The notes below the pieces were generated by a model. It was not told the origin of the DNA, searched no databases, and saw only the letters and a list, made by a program, of their open reading frames with translations. Of a DNA stretch of 64,000 nucleotides, positions 26,752 to 35,214 are shown piece by piece. How positions within the stretch are numbered: the first letter of the stretch is position 1; each line of letters begins with the position of its first letter. A program made the translations under genes and the position numbers. Origin of the DNA: Gordoniibacillus kamchatkensis (GTDB lineage: Bacteria > Bacillota > Bacilli > Paenibacillales > NBRC-103111); the NCBI RefSeq assembly GCF_000829455.1, contig NZ_JXAK01000020.1, positions 38,135 through 102,134 on the forward strand, in the 5' to 3' direction.

Positions 26752-26788
26752 AATCAATCCCCCCGGTATAGAGCCGGGGGGATTGATT
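26752..26788. terminator. Bidirectional terminator between aldo/keto reductase and AraC sensor genes
   Basis: A perfect 15-bp stem AATCAATCCCCCCGG (26752-26766) with CCGGGGGGATTGATT (26774-26788) around TATAGAG. On the plus strand it is followed by TTCTC. It lies between converging genes. Confidence 0.85.
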
Positions 26789-26795
26789 TTCTCGG

Positions 26796-29138
26796 TTATG
26801 TGCCGTGTCTCTCGCGATCTTCGGCCGCCAGCAAGTGTGCGTGTTGTTCCCGATAGACCGCGGGGGAGATGGCATATGTTTTTTTAAATAAGGTGTAGAA
26901 ATAATTCGTATTCAAGATCCCAACTTTTTCGCTGATAACGACTATAGGATCGTCCGTCTGCACAAGCAGTTCCTTGGCTTTCTCAAGTCTGATCGTTTTC
27001 AAATAATCGTTAAACGACGTCTGCGTATATCCTCTGAACAATTTCCCCAAATAACCGGGAGACAGCTTTACTTTATCGGCCATACTCTCGATTCCCAGAT
27101 CGGGCCGGGCGTAGTTCTCCTGCAAATATCGGCAAACGATGCCGACTACTTCGTTATTTTTGTCGGCAGTTCTTTTCTCCATCAATGACTGGATCAGCCC
27201 GCAAAAGTTCCGGAGTAACGACGCTATTTCCGGCAAAGTTTCTTGCTGCTGCAGCCGGTGTACAATACTGTAGCATTCTTTGGAATACTCCTGCATGCTG
27301 CAGAGAGTGCCATCGAACTCCTTGAGTAACGTAATAAGCAGCTGATTGGCGTACGATAACACTTGATAATAGGCCATTTCGCTCAAATTGGCCATAAATT
27401 GGTCAAGCGACTGATAGATTTTTTGCGAATTGTTTACGCGCAACGCTTCGATTAATTTTTTTTCTGTTGCAGCAGGATACTGGTGTTCGCGCTCCGCATA
27501 ATTTTGTACCATATTCGCCTGAATAATAGATCCATATCCGAATAACAGGCGATATTTGGCGTATTCTTGTGCGGATTGGTAAGAAAGACTGATCTGGTTT
27601 TGGTCGGAGACCGTATTCCCGATACTGAACGTGACCGTAAAATGGAAATAGTTTTGAATGACATTTTGGATTTCTTTCATGGTTAATATGATGTTCGTTG
27701 ATAGTTTTACGCTTTTGGGCTGCAGCAAAACAGCAACCGTTTCTTCGTCCGCCGCAATCGGTTCATTGACAACATGTTTTCCCAGGAGTTCCTGACTAAT
27801 ATTGCAGAGAGAAAAGCGAAAGAGCCCGAGCTGTTTTCGGCTATGGCATTCGCTTAACTCGGCATACCGATCGATTCTTAACAAGACCACGACAAAGTAT
27901 GGGCCGGTAAATTGTTGTTGAAAATCGGCCTGTATCGTGTGAGTACTCCAAAGATCATGCAGCGTTCCTTTCAGAGCATGCTCGAGATAGGTTTTCTTGA
28001 GCATAGGTATCGACTGTTTCATCTCTGCTTCGATATGGCTGGCCTGATCGACCACATTCGAGAACGCTTCCGATAACAGGGCATATTCATCGTATTTTCG
28101 ATTGATATCGGATCCCAGCCCTCGCGAAAAGTCCCGAACCCGATGAATCAGTTTGCCGAGAGGATTGTAAATTCTGTTCGTCGCAATGTAGGCAAGCACA
28201 ACGCCCAATACGATCATGGCAAGCGCAATATAAAGCGTAAAGTTGCGGATTGTCGCAATATCGGAAATGAGCAAGCGATAAGGTTTCAGGCTCACGAAAT
28301 ACCAGTTCGGCTCTTTGGATTTAACGTACGTGACGAGCTGCTTTTCCCCATTGATCGACGCTGTGAAATAGCCGGAGCTGCTTTTGGAAGACAGAATATT
28401 GCGGATATACGGCTTATCTGAGAAATCGCTCATAAATTCTCCGGAGTTGGTGTGAGACAGTACGATCCCATTCGAGTCCATAACGAACACGTTATTGTCT
28501 ATACTTTGAATGGCCCGGATCGTTTGCTGAATATATCCTTCATCTACATGAATGATAATCGTTCCTCTTCCTTGATAATCCGAAGTCAGAGCGTAATTGG
28601 GCCTTAATATGAAGGTGAGCACGTTCATGGTATTGCTGTTTTCAACAGAATCCAGCTGAAGCTTCTGGGGATAAAAATCGATATATTGCTCGACATTGTC
28701 ACCGGTTATTCTTTTTTCCTCGATACCTCTCAGGACGTAAGGCGGTCCGGCCGTATTTAAATACCGCTTGGTGTTATCGTTATAAACACCGATGTATTTG
28801 ATGAAGGGATTGAGCGCTTTTATATTTTTTAGTACGTCCATGGCATCGCGGTCTTCAAGCGGGTCAATGCGTTTGTTCATGATGGCAGTCATTATATGAT
28901 TATCGTTTAGCATTTGATCTCCGATTGTAAGAACTTGCTGCTGGACAATGCTCGAGGTATAGCTGGTTTGACGGAGCATGGAAACAACATTGTCGCTAAT
29001 AGACTGTTCCGTTTTTACCGCAAAAACCATATATAAAGTGCCGCTTATCAACAGTATGACCAACGCGACAAGCAGTATAAAATAAATAAGCATGTTTCTA
29101 TATACGGAGTAATGAAACCACAGCTTCCAATTGGTCAT
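26796..29138 (-). CDS. Membrane-bound AraC-family regulator with extracellular sensor domain
   Basis: 780-aa regulator combining a sensor and a DNA-binding domain in one chain. A first transmembrane helix (MLIYFILLVALVILLISG) is followed by a Cache-like extracellular domain (to about residue 295), a second helix (LYIALAMIVLGVVLAYIA), a long cytoplasmic region with a degenerate GGDEF-like segment, and a C-terminal pair of AraC helix-turn-helix motifs: GIESMADKVKLSPGYLGKLF and SEKVGILNTNYFYTLFKKTY. In Paenibacillus such proteins usually activate a neighbouring sugar transporter. The nearest candidates are the LplABC operon upstream of it (20045-25500) and the aldo/keto reductase. Start: the ATG at 29138. 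Confidence 0.9.
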   Translation of the reverse strand: MTNWKLWFHYSVYRNMLIYFILLVALVILLISGTLYMVFAVKTEQSISDNVVSMLRQTSYTSSIVQQQVLTIGDQMLNDNHIMTAIMNKRIDPLEDRDAMDVLKNIKALNPFIKYIGVYNDNTKRYLNTAGPPYVLRGIEEKRITGDNVEQYIDFYPQKLQLDSVENSNTMNVLTFILRPNYALTSDYQGRGTIIIHVDEGYIQQTIRAIQSIDNNVFVMDSNGIVLSHTNSGEFMSDFSDKPYIRNILSSKSSSGYFTASINGEKQLVTYVKSKEPNWYFVSLKPYRLLISDIATIRNFTLYIALAMIVLGVVLAYIATNRIYNPLGKLIHRVRDFSRGLGSDINRKYDEYALLSEAFSNVVDQASHIEAEMKQSIPMLKKTYLEHALKGTLHDLWSTHTIQADFQQQFTGPYFVVVLLRIDRYAELSECHSRKQLGLFRFSLCNISQELLGKHVVNEPIAADEETVAVLLQPKSVKLSTNIILTMKEIQNVIQNYFHFTVTFSIGNTVSDQNQISLSYQSAQEYAKYRLLFGYGSIIQANMVQNYAEREHQYPAATEKKLIEALRVNNSQKIYQSLDQFMANLSEMAYYQVLSYANQLLITLLKEFDGTLCSMQEYSKECYSIVHRLQQQETLPEIASLLRNFCGLIQSLMEKRTADKNNEVVGIVCRYLQENYARPDLGIESMADKVKLSPGYLGKLFRGYTQTSFNDYLKTIRLEKAKELLVQTDDPIVVISEKVGILNTNYFYTLFKKTYAISPAVYREQHAHLLAAEDRERHGT

Positions 29139-29274
29139 GGCAATGGCTCCTTTATGTATAAATCTCTAAAAAGATAGTAGGGTTTCTTCTGACTTTTTGC
29201 AATGGAATCGGAACCCTGTTATCAAAAATTGTAGGTTTATCCCGAAATTCGAGTAAGAAAAGCTCTGCAAGGCA

Positions 29275-29316
29275 AAACGCCAAGCCGGTCCTTGCGGAGG
29301 CTTGGCGTTTATTTTC
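29275..29316. terminator. Hairpin terminator after the MFS gene
   Basis: AAACGCCAAGCC (29275-29286) pairs perfectly with GGCTTGGCGTTT (29299-29310), just beyond the MFS stop at 29319. T-rich tracts follow on either strand (ATTTTC plus, TGCC minus), stronger on the plus side. Confidence 0.7.
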
Positions 29317-29318
29317 GG

Positions 29319-30494
29319 CTATAGGTCGGCTGGCTTCCCTGCTGCTTTTGGAACCGTGCGGCTACACCTTCGCCGCTCCTTCGCGTAAGTCGCTATTGCG
29401 GCAACAGCTCCGATTAGGGCAAGGAGACTTCCAGCCAAATACGTCGTATGCGGCCCGAGATGCTCCATTGCATAACCTCCGGCGGAACTGCCGATAATGC
29501 CGCCCAAGCCGCCGAACGTAACGGAAAAAGCGGCTTGTCCGGTTGCCCGCAGTTCGGCAGGGACGATGTTCAATAAATATTGAATCGAGGACACCAGAAA
29601 TAATGGGAACGTCAAACTGTGAAGCAGCTGGGAGACGATGAGCCAGGCAGGACTGTCCGCTTGACTGTAAACCGCCCAACGAACGGTATATGTGAGCGTA
29701 GCGACGATAAATATGCCAAGCTCATTCCATTTCTTCATCAGCTTCCCTACGAACATAAGAGCCGGGACGGTGCTTACCGTAGCTGCAAGCCAGGCAATGC
29801 CGAGCTGCGTATCCGTAGCTCCCAGTTGGTTAAGATAAATGGCCAGCATGCTGTCGTTCATCCGATGCGGTATCCCGACGGCAAGAACAAGCAGCAAAAA
29901 CCGCAGCAGCTTCGGACCCGCGAACAATTGCCTCAGATCGGACAAGCGAACGGGCGGCGATGCGGATGTCGTGTTTTGGAGCAGCAAGGTTGCGGCAATG
30001 GCCAAGCATGAAGCCGCCATATAGATCATCCACAGATGCCGGATCCCGATGTGATCGACGATGATGCCCAGTACGAGAGACGAGGTCCCGACACCCACTT
30101 CCCCCCAGAGGCGCATCCGGCCAAACTCTTTATTGTTTTGCCTCGCATAGGCAATGCAGAGCGTTTCGGCCAATGGACCGGCTGAGCTGTTGAAAAAGGA
30201 AAATAGCGCATAAAACAACAAAATGAACAAAAACGTTGAGGCTGAAAAGAACCCCAGACTTATCAAAAAGCATGAAAGGAGCAGCACCAGCAAAATAGGT
30301 TTGACGGTCTTCTTTTTATCGCTAACGTATCCCCAGGCAGGTTGGGCAACTAAGGCTACCAACGACCCGACGGCGAGAATGTTGCCGATTTGTCCCGAAT
30401 TCAGCCCTTTGCTTTGCAGGTAAGGAGCCATAAAGAAACCCATGACGCTAAAAGTGGAGAACAGCAAATACATAAACAAGCAAATTCGAATCAT
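29319..30494 (-). CDS. MFS transporter (nucleoside:H+ symporter/PPP-like group)
   Basis: Twelve-helix cytoplasmic-membrane transporter (391 aa). It starts MIRICLFMYLLFSTFSVMGF and carries GYVSDKKKTVKP in loop 2-3 and ARQNNKEFGRMRLWGEVGVG, a pattern typical of the LacY/NupG-like MFS_1 subgroup. I chose the ATG at 30494 with GGGAG about 7 nt upstream; the frame opens further up at 30539 without a ribosome site. It is divergent from the enolase-family dehydratase across inverted-repeat element copy 3, so it may import a sugar acid or its lactone. Confidence 0.85.
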   Translation of the reverse strand: MIRICLFMYLLFSTFSVMGFFMAPYLQSKGLNSGQIGNILAVGSLVALVAQPAWGYVSDKKKTVKPILLVLLLSCFLISLGFFSASTFLFILLFYALFSFFNSSAGPLAETLCIAYARQNNKEFGRMRLWGEVGVGTSSLVLGIIVDHIGIRHLWMIYMAASCLAIAATLLLQNTTSASPPVRLSDLRQLFAGPKLLRFLLLVLAVGIPHRMNDSMLAIYLNQLGATDTQLGIAWLAATVSTVPALMFVGKLMKKWNELGIFIVATLTYTVRWAVYSQADSPAWLIVSQLLHSLTFPLFLVSSIQYLLNIVPAELRATGQAAFSVTFGGLGGIIGSSAGGYAMEHLGPHTTYLAGSLLALIGAVAAIATYAKERRRCSRTVPKAAGKPADL

Positions 30495-30573
30495 GTCACT
30501 TCTCCCTACTCCTGCGATAGCCTTGATCTTCACAACCACATCATAAAGTTACATGGATACCGCTTATGAGCAT

Positions 30574-30715
30574 AGGCGGCAATATTATGATTTTGTTCGT
30601 TTTTTTCGGAGGAATTTTGCATGTCCGGGGGTGAGCTTATACTTGGCTGATGCAGTAAAAAATTCAACAAAATCATAAATTTACGGCATCGAATCGTGCC
30701 TGTCTCCCTTTGTAT
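30574..30715. promoter_or_regulatory. Inverted-repeat regulatory element, copy 3, with promoter for the enolase-family gene
   Basis: Left arm 30574-30607 (AGGCGGCAATATTATGATTT, continuing to TTTTTTTC). Right arm 30656-30691, ending ATAAATTTACGGCATCG as in copies 1 and 2. The spacer between the arms is about 48 bp, longer than in copies 1 and 2. The right arm again ends exactly 18 nt before the -10-like TTGTAT (30710-30715), followed by GATTAGGAATGAAAA, as in copy 1. Confidence 0.75.
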
Positions 30716-30758
30716 GATTAGGAATGAAAAGAACAATTACAGCAAAGGAGAATGTTCC

Positions 30759-32144
30759 ATGATCAACCAGGAAACCTACGAAAGCACACTAGCTCACGTG
30801 AATACGAATTCCAAGCCGTCGGAGCTGCGAATTACAGACATACGTTTCGCCGATATCGCCGGTGCCCCGATGCATTGCAGTTTGATCAAAGTGTATACGA
30901 ACCAGGGCTTGGTCGGCTTCGGCGAAGTGCGGGACGGCGCGGATAAGCTGTACGCCCTTCAGCTCAAAAGCCGTCTCATCGGCGAAAATCCGTGCAATAT
31001 CGACAAGCTGTTCCGCCGCATCAAGCAATTTGGCGGGCATGCCCGGCAAGGCGGCGGCGTCAGCGGCATCGAAATCGCGCTGTGGGACTTGGCAGGCAAA
31101 GCCTACAACATTCCCATTTATCAAATGCTGGGCGGCAAATTCCGCGACAAAATCAGAATGTACTGCGACACGGACGTCGACGGCAAAAATACGGGCATCG
31201 CCATGGGGCAAGCTTTGAAAAAGCGGATGGAAAAAGGCTTCACCTTCCTGAAAATGGACCTCGGCCTCGGCATTCTCGCTGGCGAGCCCGGCACCGTCAG
31301 CGCCCCTCTCGGGTTTATGGAAGAGCTGAGAGAAGTTGCGAAGCAATGGTACAACCGGAAAAACTCCCAAATGCCGGAGCATGAGCTTCGCCGGCTCCGC
31401 AGCCGGTTCTACGACCTTTACAACATCGCGCACCCCTTCACGGGCATTCATATTACCGAGAAAGGCCTTGACGTGCTGGAGCAGTACGTTGCCGATGTCC
31501 GTTCCGTTGTCGGCTATGAAGTGCCGATCGCCATCGACCATTTCGGCCATATCGGCGTAGAAGATTGCATCAAGCTGGGCCGCAGAATTGACAAATTCAA
31601 CCTTGCCTGGATGGAGGACATGATTCCTTGGCAGTACACGGACCAATACGTCCGGCTGGCCAATTCGGTATCCACGCCGATCTGCACGGGCGAAGACATC
31701 TATTTGAAGGAAAACTTCAGACCGCTCATCGAATCCGGCGGCGTATCCGTTATACATCCCGACGTCCTGAGCACCGGCGGCATACTCGAAACGAAAAAGA
31801 TCGGGGATATGGCTCAGGAGCACGGCGTGGCTATGGCGATTCATATGGCGGAAAGCCCGATCGCCTGCCTGGCCGCCGTTCATGCTGCCGCTGCCACGGA
31901 AAACTTCCTGGCGCTGGAGTTCCATTCCAACGACGTGGACTGGTGGGACGACATCATCATCAGCAAGCTGCCGAAGCCGCTGCTGCAAAACGGTTTCATC
32001 GCCGTTCCCGACGCGCCCGGACTCGGCATCGAGGAGCTGAACGACGAAGTGATCGCCCAGCACTTGCACCCCGACATTCCCGGGCTTTGGGAAGAGACGG
32101 ATTCGTGGAACAACTATTACGGGAATGACAGGCTGTGGAGCTAA
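30759..32144 (+). CDS. Enolase-superfamily sugar-acid dehydratase (mandelate racemase/MLE family)
   Basis: Cytosolic Mg-dependent enzyme of 461 aa that would remove water from an aldonate such as mannonate or galactonate to give 2-keto-3-deoxy-gluconate or -galactonate. The N-terminal capping domain is followed by the barrel. Visible features: GGGVSGIEIALWDLAGKAYN, the base-carrying KMDLGLGI, metal-ligand segments IAIDHFGHI, WMEDMIPWQY and CTGEDIY, and HMAESPIACLAAVHAAA, with the catalytic His in AIHM. An insert of about 60 residues (NRKNSQMPEHELRRL...) is longer than in many relatives. AAAGGAG lies upstream of the ATG. Its product would feed KdgK at 13969. Confidence 0.9.
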   Translation: MINQETYESTLAHVNTNSKPSELRITDIRFADIAGAPMHCSLIKVYTNQGLVGFGEVRDGADKLYALQLKSRLIGENPCNIDKLFRRIKQFGGHARQGGGVSGIEIALWDLAGKAYNIPIYQMLGGKFRDKIRMYCDTDVDGKNTGIAMGQALKKRMEKGFTFLKMDLGLGILAGEPGTVSAPLGFMEELREVAKQWYNRKNSQMPEHELRRLRSRFYDLYNIAHPFTGIHITEKGLDVLEQYVADVRSVVGYEVPIAIDHFGHIGVEDCIKLGRRIDKFNLAWMEDMIPWQYTDQYVRLANSVSTPICTGEDIYLKENFRPLIESGGVSVIHPDVLSTGGILETKKIGDMAQEHGVAMAIHMAESPIACLAAVHAAAATENFLALEFHSNDVDWWDDIIISKLPKPLLQNGFIAVPDAPGLGIEELNDEVIAQHLHPDIPGLWEETDSWNNYYGNDRLWS

Positions 32145-32161
32145 TCAAATCGTTCATGCAA

Positions 32162-32196
32162 AAGGGGTCAGGTCATCTTACGATGCACCTGACCCC
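32162..32196. terminator. Hairpin between converging enolase-family and AraC genes
   Basis: AGGGGTCAGGT (32162-32172) pairs with ACCTGACCCCT (32186-32196). No good T-tract follows on either strand, so termination is probable but not certain. Confidence 0.55.
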
Positions 32197-32211
32197 TCGC
32201 TCTATCCCGCC

Positions 32212-33384
32212 TCATGCCCCTGAATCTCTGTACTCGCTTGGCGAAAGCCCTACTTTTCTTTTGAATATTTGGCTAAAATAGCGCGAATCTTTGTAGCCGA
32301 CCTTTTCCGCCACTTCATAATTTTTCAAATGCGTGCTTTTCAGCATCTCCTTCGCCTTGTTAATCCGGATATCCGTTAACTGTTCGATAAACGTTTTGCC
32401 GGTGTTTATTTTAAACAGGGAGCTTAAGTAAGTAGGCGTCATGTAAACTTTTTGCGCTACGTTGAACAACGTTGCATGCTGGCATTCCTGTTCCATGTAA
32501 AGAAGCGTTTTCTTGATAATGCTTCGCTGGCTTTCTTTTTCGTTTTGCATCAAAGCTTCCCGCAATACGGCCAAGTAGCCGGTAACGTACGTTTTCACTT
32601 GATGCATCGTTTTCATTTGCACTACTGCTGTGATTTCGCATTTCTTGTAACCGCTTGCGACTTCCGGATCGGCAACGACCCGTTGTTCGATTCCGAGCAA
32701 AAGCCGGATGGTCAGCTCGTAAATCGATTTTGAGTCGACAGGCCCGTCTTGCAAAATATGCCCGTAGAAACAGTCGACGGCTTTCTCGATCTCATCCATA
32801 TCCCGCGCACATGTCAAGCGCTCGAACAGTTCTTTTTCTTTGTCGGCGGGATATTCGTCAATATGATGATACCGGGTCGTTTCGTTGTAGTAGGCGACTT
32901 CTCCGTCGCCTGTATAAAATTTGCCCTGCAGCGCCGCCAAAGCTTGGCGGTAAGAAAGGTGCACATCGGCAAGCTGGGAACAAGGTTTGCCTACGCCGAT
33001 ATTGACAGGATGGGAGAACGCGCCGTTTACCCTTTTGTGCATCACCTCGATGCGCTCCCGGGAAACCCAGGAGAACAACAGGCCGAGCCGATCTTCCCCA
33101 TCCATAAAAATAACGCTGTTGCCGGTATCGCATTCATGCTTCTGCAAATAATCTCTAAGCTCTTTCAAAAACTTGCGTTTTTCTTTCTCCTCGGGGAACG
33201 TCCCGGCACTCTCAACCAATGCAAGCGCAGGAAAGGTGAAGTACGGATTTAATTTCAAATAAGAACAGATTTCCTTAAACCGATGCTTATAATGGTTTTC
33301 CCTGGATACCAGACTGGTCAGGAAACGGTCTCTCATCAAGTCCAACATCTCGTCATCGCTCAAAAACAGTTCTTTATTCAGCAA
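32212..33384 (-). CDS. AraC-family regulator, YesN-like without a receiver domain
   Basis: Transcriptional regulator of 390 aa. The C-terminal 100 residues hold two helix-turn-helix motifs (LFNVAQKVYMTPTYLSSLFK and VAEKVGYKDSRYFSQIFKRK), ending VGLSPSEYRDSGA. The N-terminal part resembles the linker region that follows the receiver in YesN response regulators (LMRDRFLTSLVSRENHYKHR), but no receiver is present. The start appears to be a TTG at 33384 with AAGGGG about 9 nt upstream. Either this is a natural receiver-less form or the 5' part is gone. It converges with the enolase-family gene and is a candidate regulator of the three-copy inverted repeat. Confidence 0.8.
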   Translation of the reverse strand: MLNKELFLSDDEMLDLMRDRFLTSLVSRENHYKHRFKEICSYLKLNPYFTFPALALVESAGTFPEEKEKRKFLKELRDYLQKHECDTGNSVIFMDGEDRLGLLFSWVSRERIEVMHKRVNGAFSHPVNIGVGKPCSQLADVHLSYRQALAALQGKFYTGDGEVAYYNETTRYHHIDEYPADKEKELFERLTCARDMDEIEKAVDCFYGHILQDGPVDSKSIYELTIRLLLGIEQRVVADPEVASGYKKCEITAVVQMKTMHQVKTYVTGYLAVLREALMQNEKESQRSIIKKTLLYMEQECQHATLFNVAQKVYMTPTYLSSLFKINTGKTFIEQLTDIRINKAKEMLKSTHLKNYEVAEKVGYKDSRYFSQIFKRKVGLSPSEYRDSGA

Positions 33385-33434
33385 AATCCATTTCCCCTTT
33401 CGGAACGCGGGTGCAGATCCGGGCGTTCCTTAGT

Positions 33435-34064
33435 TTAAATGAATCCTATGTGCGCATGCTTGATGTGCTCGAGAAAGTGCTTTTCCGCCTTGCCGACGTT
33501 TCCCGACCTTAAGGATTGGATCAGAGCCATATGCCCCTCGGCCAGCTTGTCGGTCGAATGCCGTTTATTGGATATAGCCATAAACCACATCACTTTGGCG
33601 CTCATATGCTCCCAGGCTTTCAGAATGGCATGATTGCCGCAGTTTTTGTAAAAGAATCCGTGAAACTCCGTATCGATCTCCACGGTTTTCATCAAGTCGT
33701 TCCGTTCGATCGCTTCGCCCATGCGGCACACGACGTCTTCCAAATATAGGAGATCCCCTTCCGTAAGGAGGGGCATCGTTTTCCGCACGGCAAATACCTC
33801 AAGCATCCCCCTTAAAATATAGACATCATGAATTTCTTTGGCTGTAACGTTGGCAACGACCGAACCTTTGTTAGCTTTGCCGATAATTAATCCTTCCTGC
33901 TTTAATCTTTCCAGCGCTTCGCGTACGGGAGCCTGGCTGATTTGAAATCTGCCTGCAATATCCATGACGATGAGCCGCTCGCCGGGAGGCAGAATCCCTT
34001 CGAGGATCTCTCGTTTTAGCGTGGAATACACTTGCGCGCTTATAGAATGGGGGAGAATACACAT
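33435..34064 (-). CDS. GntR-family regulator, FCD (FadR/UxuR) subgroup
   Basis: Regulator with an N-terminal winged helix (QVYSTLKREILEGILPPGER, then RFQISQAPVREALERLKQEG) and a C-terminal all-helical FCD ligand domain whose EIDTEFHGFFYKN and later His residues would bind a metal and a carboxylate effector. UxuR and ExuR of hexuronate metabolism belong to this group. The ATG at 34064 is the simplest start; a TTG at 34079 in the same frame is possible because AAGGA lies close to it. A 19-bp palindrome at 34097-34115 lies directly upstream, suggesting autoregulation. It has a clear paralogue at 34357. Confidence 0.88.
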   Translation of the reverse strand: MCILPHSISAQVYSTLKREILEGILPPGERLIVMDIAGRFQISQAPVREALERLKQEGLIIGKANKGSVVANVTAKEIHDVYILRGMLEVFAVRKTMPLLTEGDLLYLEDVVCRMGEAIERNDLMKTVEIDTEFHGFFYKNCGNHAILKAWEHMSAKVMWFMAISNKRHSTDKLAEGHMALIQSLRSGNVGKAEKHFLEHIKHAHIGFI

Positions 34065-34096
34065 CACGTCGTCAAACAATTTCCTTCATCCCCTTT

Positions 34097-34115
34097 ATTA
34101 TCGATTATCGATAAT
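34097..34115. promoter_or_regulatory. 19-bp palindrome upstream of the GntR gene, site A
   Basis: ATTATCGATTATCGATAAT is palindromic apart from its central base. It overlaps a minus-strand -10-like TATTAT and lies about 35 nt before the GntR start at 34064. A near-identical sequence is site B at 34210-34228. The AT-rich core with ATCGAT fits an FCD-type GntR operator, but binding is inferred. Confidence 0.6.
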
Positions 34116-34209
34116 ACAAAATAAAAAAATTAAGCGCTATTAGGTTCAGCGAGTCGTTCGTCGCCCATTAAACAGCTCTGCAGCACCACGCTTTCTTATG
34201 CAGGCGTTA

Positions 34210-34228
34210 ATTATCGATAATCGATTAT
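34210..34228. promoter_or_regulatory. Second copy of the GntR-type palindrome, site B
   Basis: ATTATCGATAATCGATTAT shares its first 16 bases with the reverse complement of site A. The two centres are 113 bp apart in the gap between the two gntR genes. The arrangement could allow looping or regulation by both paralogues. Confidence 0.55.
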
Positions 34229-34317
34229 CTATCGTACTTTTATTATAAGCTCCCTTCCTTCATTTGGGAATAGCGAATTACGCCATCATTTGTCGAACTC
34301 CAATTTTGTTTAAAAGA

Positions 34318-34340
34318 AAAAGACAAGGCTGCCCTTGTCT
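34318..34340 (-). terminator. Terminator of the second GntR gene
   Basis: On the minus strand AGACAAGG (34333-34340) pairs with CCTTGTCT (34321-34328), followed by a T-tract (TTTTCTTTT, 34311-34320), right after the GntR stop at 34357. Confidence 0.85.
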
Positions 34341-34356
34341 CCCGATTGCGCTTCAT

Positions 34357-35001
34357 TTAATTCGTATATCGTTTATAGAAATCCAATCCGCGGATCAACT
34401 TATGCTCTGCCTCGTCAATGTTGCCGGATTTAATGATGCCTAGCAGCTCGGCATGCGAATTCGGAATGCTGTAGCCGGAATGATCCTGGTTCGTTACCGA
34501 GATAAACCGCATAATCTTAGTCTTGATGCCGTCCCAAATACCGAGGAAGAGATCGTTGCCGCTCCGTTTGTAAAAATGGCCGTGAAACTGCATATCGAGC
34601 TCCACCAGACGGTACGAATCGTTTTCATCGACGGCCGTTTTCATATCGCGCAAAATTTGTTCCAAAAATTCGATGTCTTGCGGAGTCATCACTTTCATCG
34701 TTTCGCGCAGCGCATATCCTTCGATAAGCTGCCGCAGCTCGTATATATCGCGAATTTCTTTATGTGTGATCTCGGCAACGACGGACCCTTTGTTCGTCTT
34801 TCCGACGATTAAACCTTCCTGCTTCAGCCGCTCTAACGCTTCGCGTACAGGGGCTTGGCTGATGTCATAGATTTTGGCGATATCCATAACAATAAGCCGG
34901 TGTCCGGGGGGAAGATCCCCTTTCAATATTTGCTTTTTTAAAGACAAATACACCTGTTCGCTTAAGGAAGTAGGGGTTAGCGCATTTTGGGCCTTATCCA
35001 T
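34357..35001 (-). CDS. GntR-family regulator, FCD subgroup (paralogue)
   Basis: 214 aa from the ATG at 35001. The winged helix (EQVYLSLKKQILKGDLPPGH and YDISQAPVREALERLKQEGL) is nearly the same as in the neighbouring GntR protein, with ISQAPVREALERLKQEGLI shared exactly, so both may bind the same palindrome. The FCD ligand domain (VELDMQFHGHFYKRSGNDLF) diverges more, suggesting different effectors. A TTG at 35022 overlaps the GGAGG box and is less likely. It precedes the uxuA unit in opposite context only by a shared terminator, so its target is not certain; hexuronate genes are the natural guess. Confidence 0.88.
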   Translation of the reverse strand: MDKAQNALTPTSLSEQVYLSLKKQILKGDLPPGHRLIVMDIAKIYDISQAPVREALERLKQEGLIVGKTNKGSVVAEITHKEIRDIYELRQLIEGYALRETMKVMTPQDIEFLEQILRDMKTAVDENDSYRLVELDMQFHGHFYKRSGNDLFLGIWDGIKTKIMRFISVTNQDHSGYSIPNSHAELLGIIKSGNIDEAEHKLIRGLDFYKRYTN

Positions 35002-35129
35002 TAAAGGGGTCGGAGCCTCCAATCAGATGGTTACTGTGTTGTCAACTTTTAGATGAATTTATCTTAATGAAACATATCCCCGTTCGTCAAGTAGCGGCTC
35101 ATCCCGTTGCAAACGGAGCGGTTATACGG

Positions 35130-35174
35130 AAAAGACCGGAAATCCGCCAGCACACTGATGGGTTCCGGTCTTTT
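35130..35174. terminator. Terminator of the transporter-uxuA operon
   Basis: AAAAGACCGGAA (35130-35141) pairs with TTCCGGTCTTTT (35163-35174) around a 21-nt loop. T-rich sequence follows on the plus strand and TTTTCCG on the minus strand, 41 nt beyond the uxuA stop. Confidence 0.75.
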
Positions 35175-35214
35175 TAATTCAGATATCGCTTTACCGGGGA
35201 TCACAAAAAGCGCT

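Noticed and set aside
15000..30715. Reading the three inverted repeats as MITE insertions
   Set aside because: No target-site duplication is seen. All copies lie between divergent genes of related function, and their distance to the -10 box is fixed although the loop length varies. A mobile origin is not fully excluded.
30789..32069. 426-codon open frame antisense to the enolase-family gene
   Set aside because: It mirrors the codon bias of the real gene. The plus-strand frame has clear enolase-superfamily motifs and a good ribosome site.
34116..34209. A small gene between the two GntR palindromes
   Set aside because: Too short and without a start and ribosome site; it is better explained as the regulatory region.
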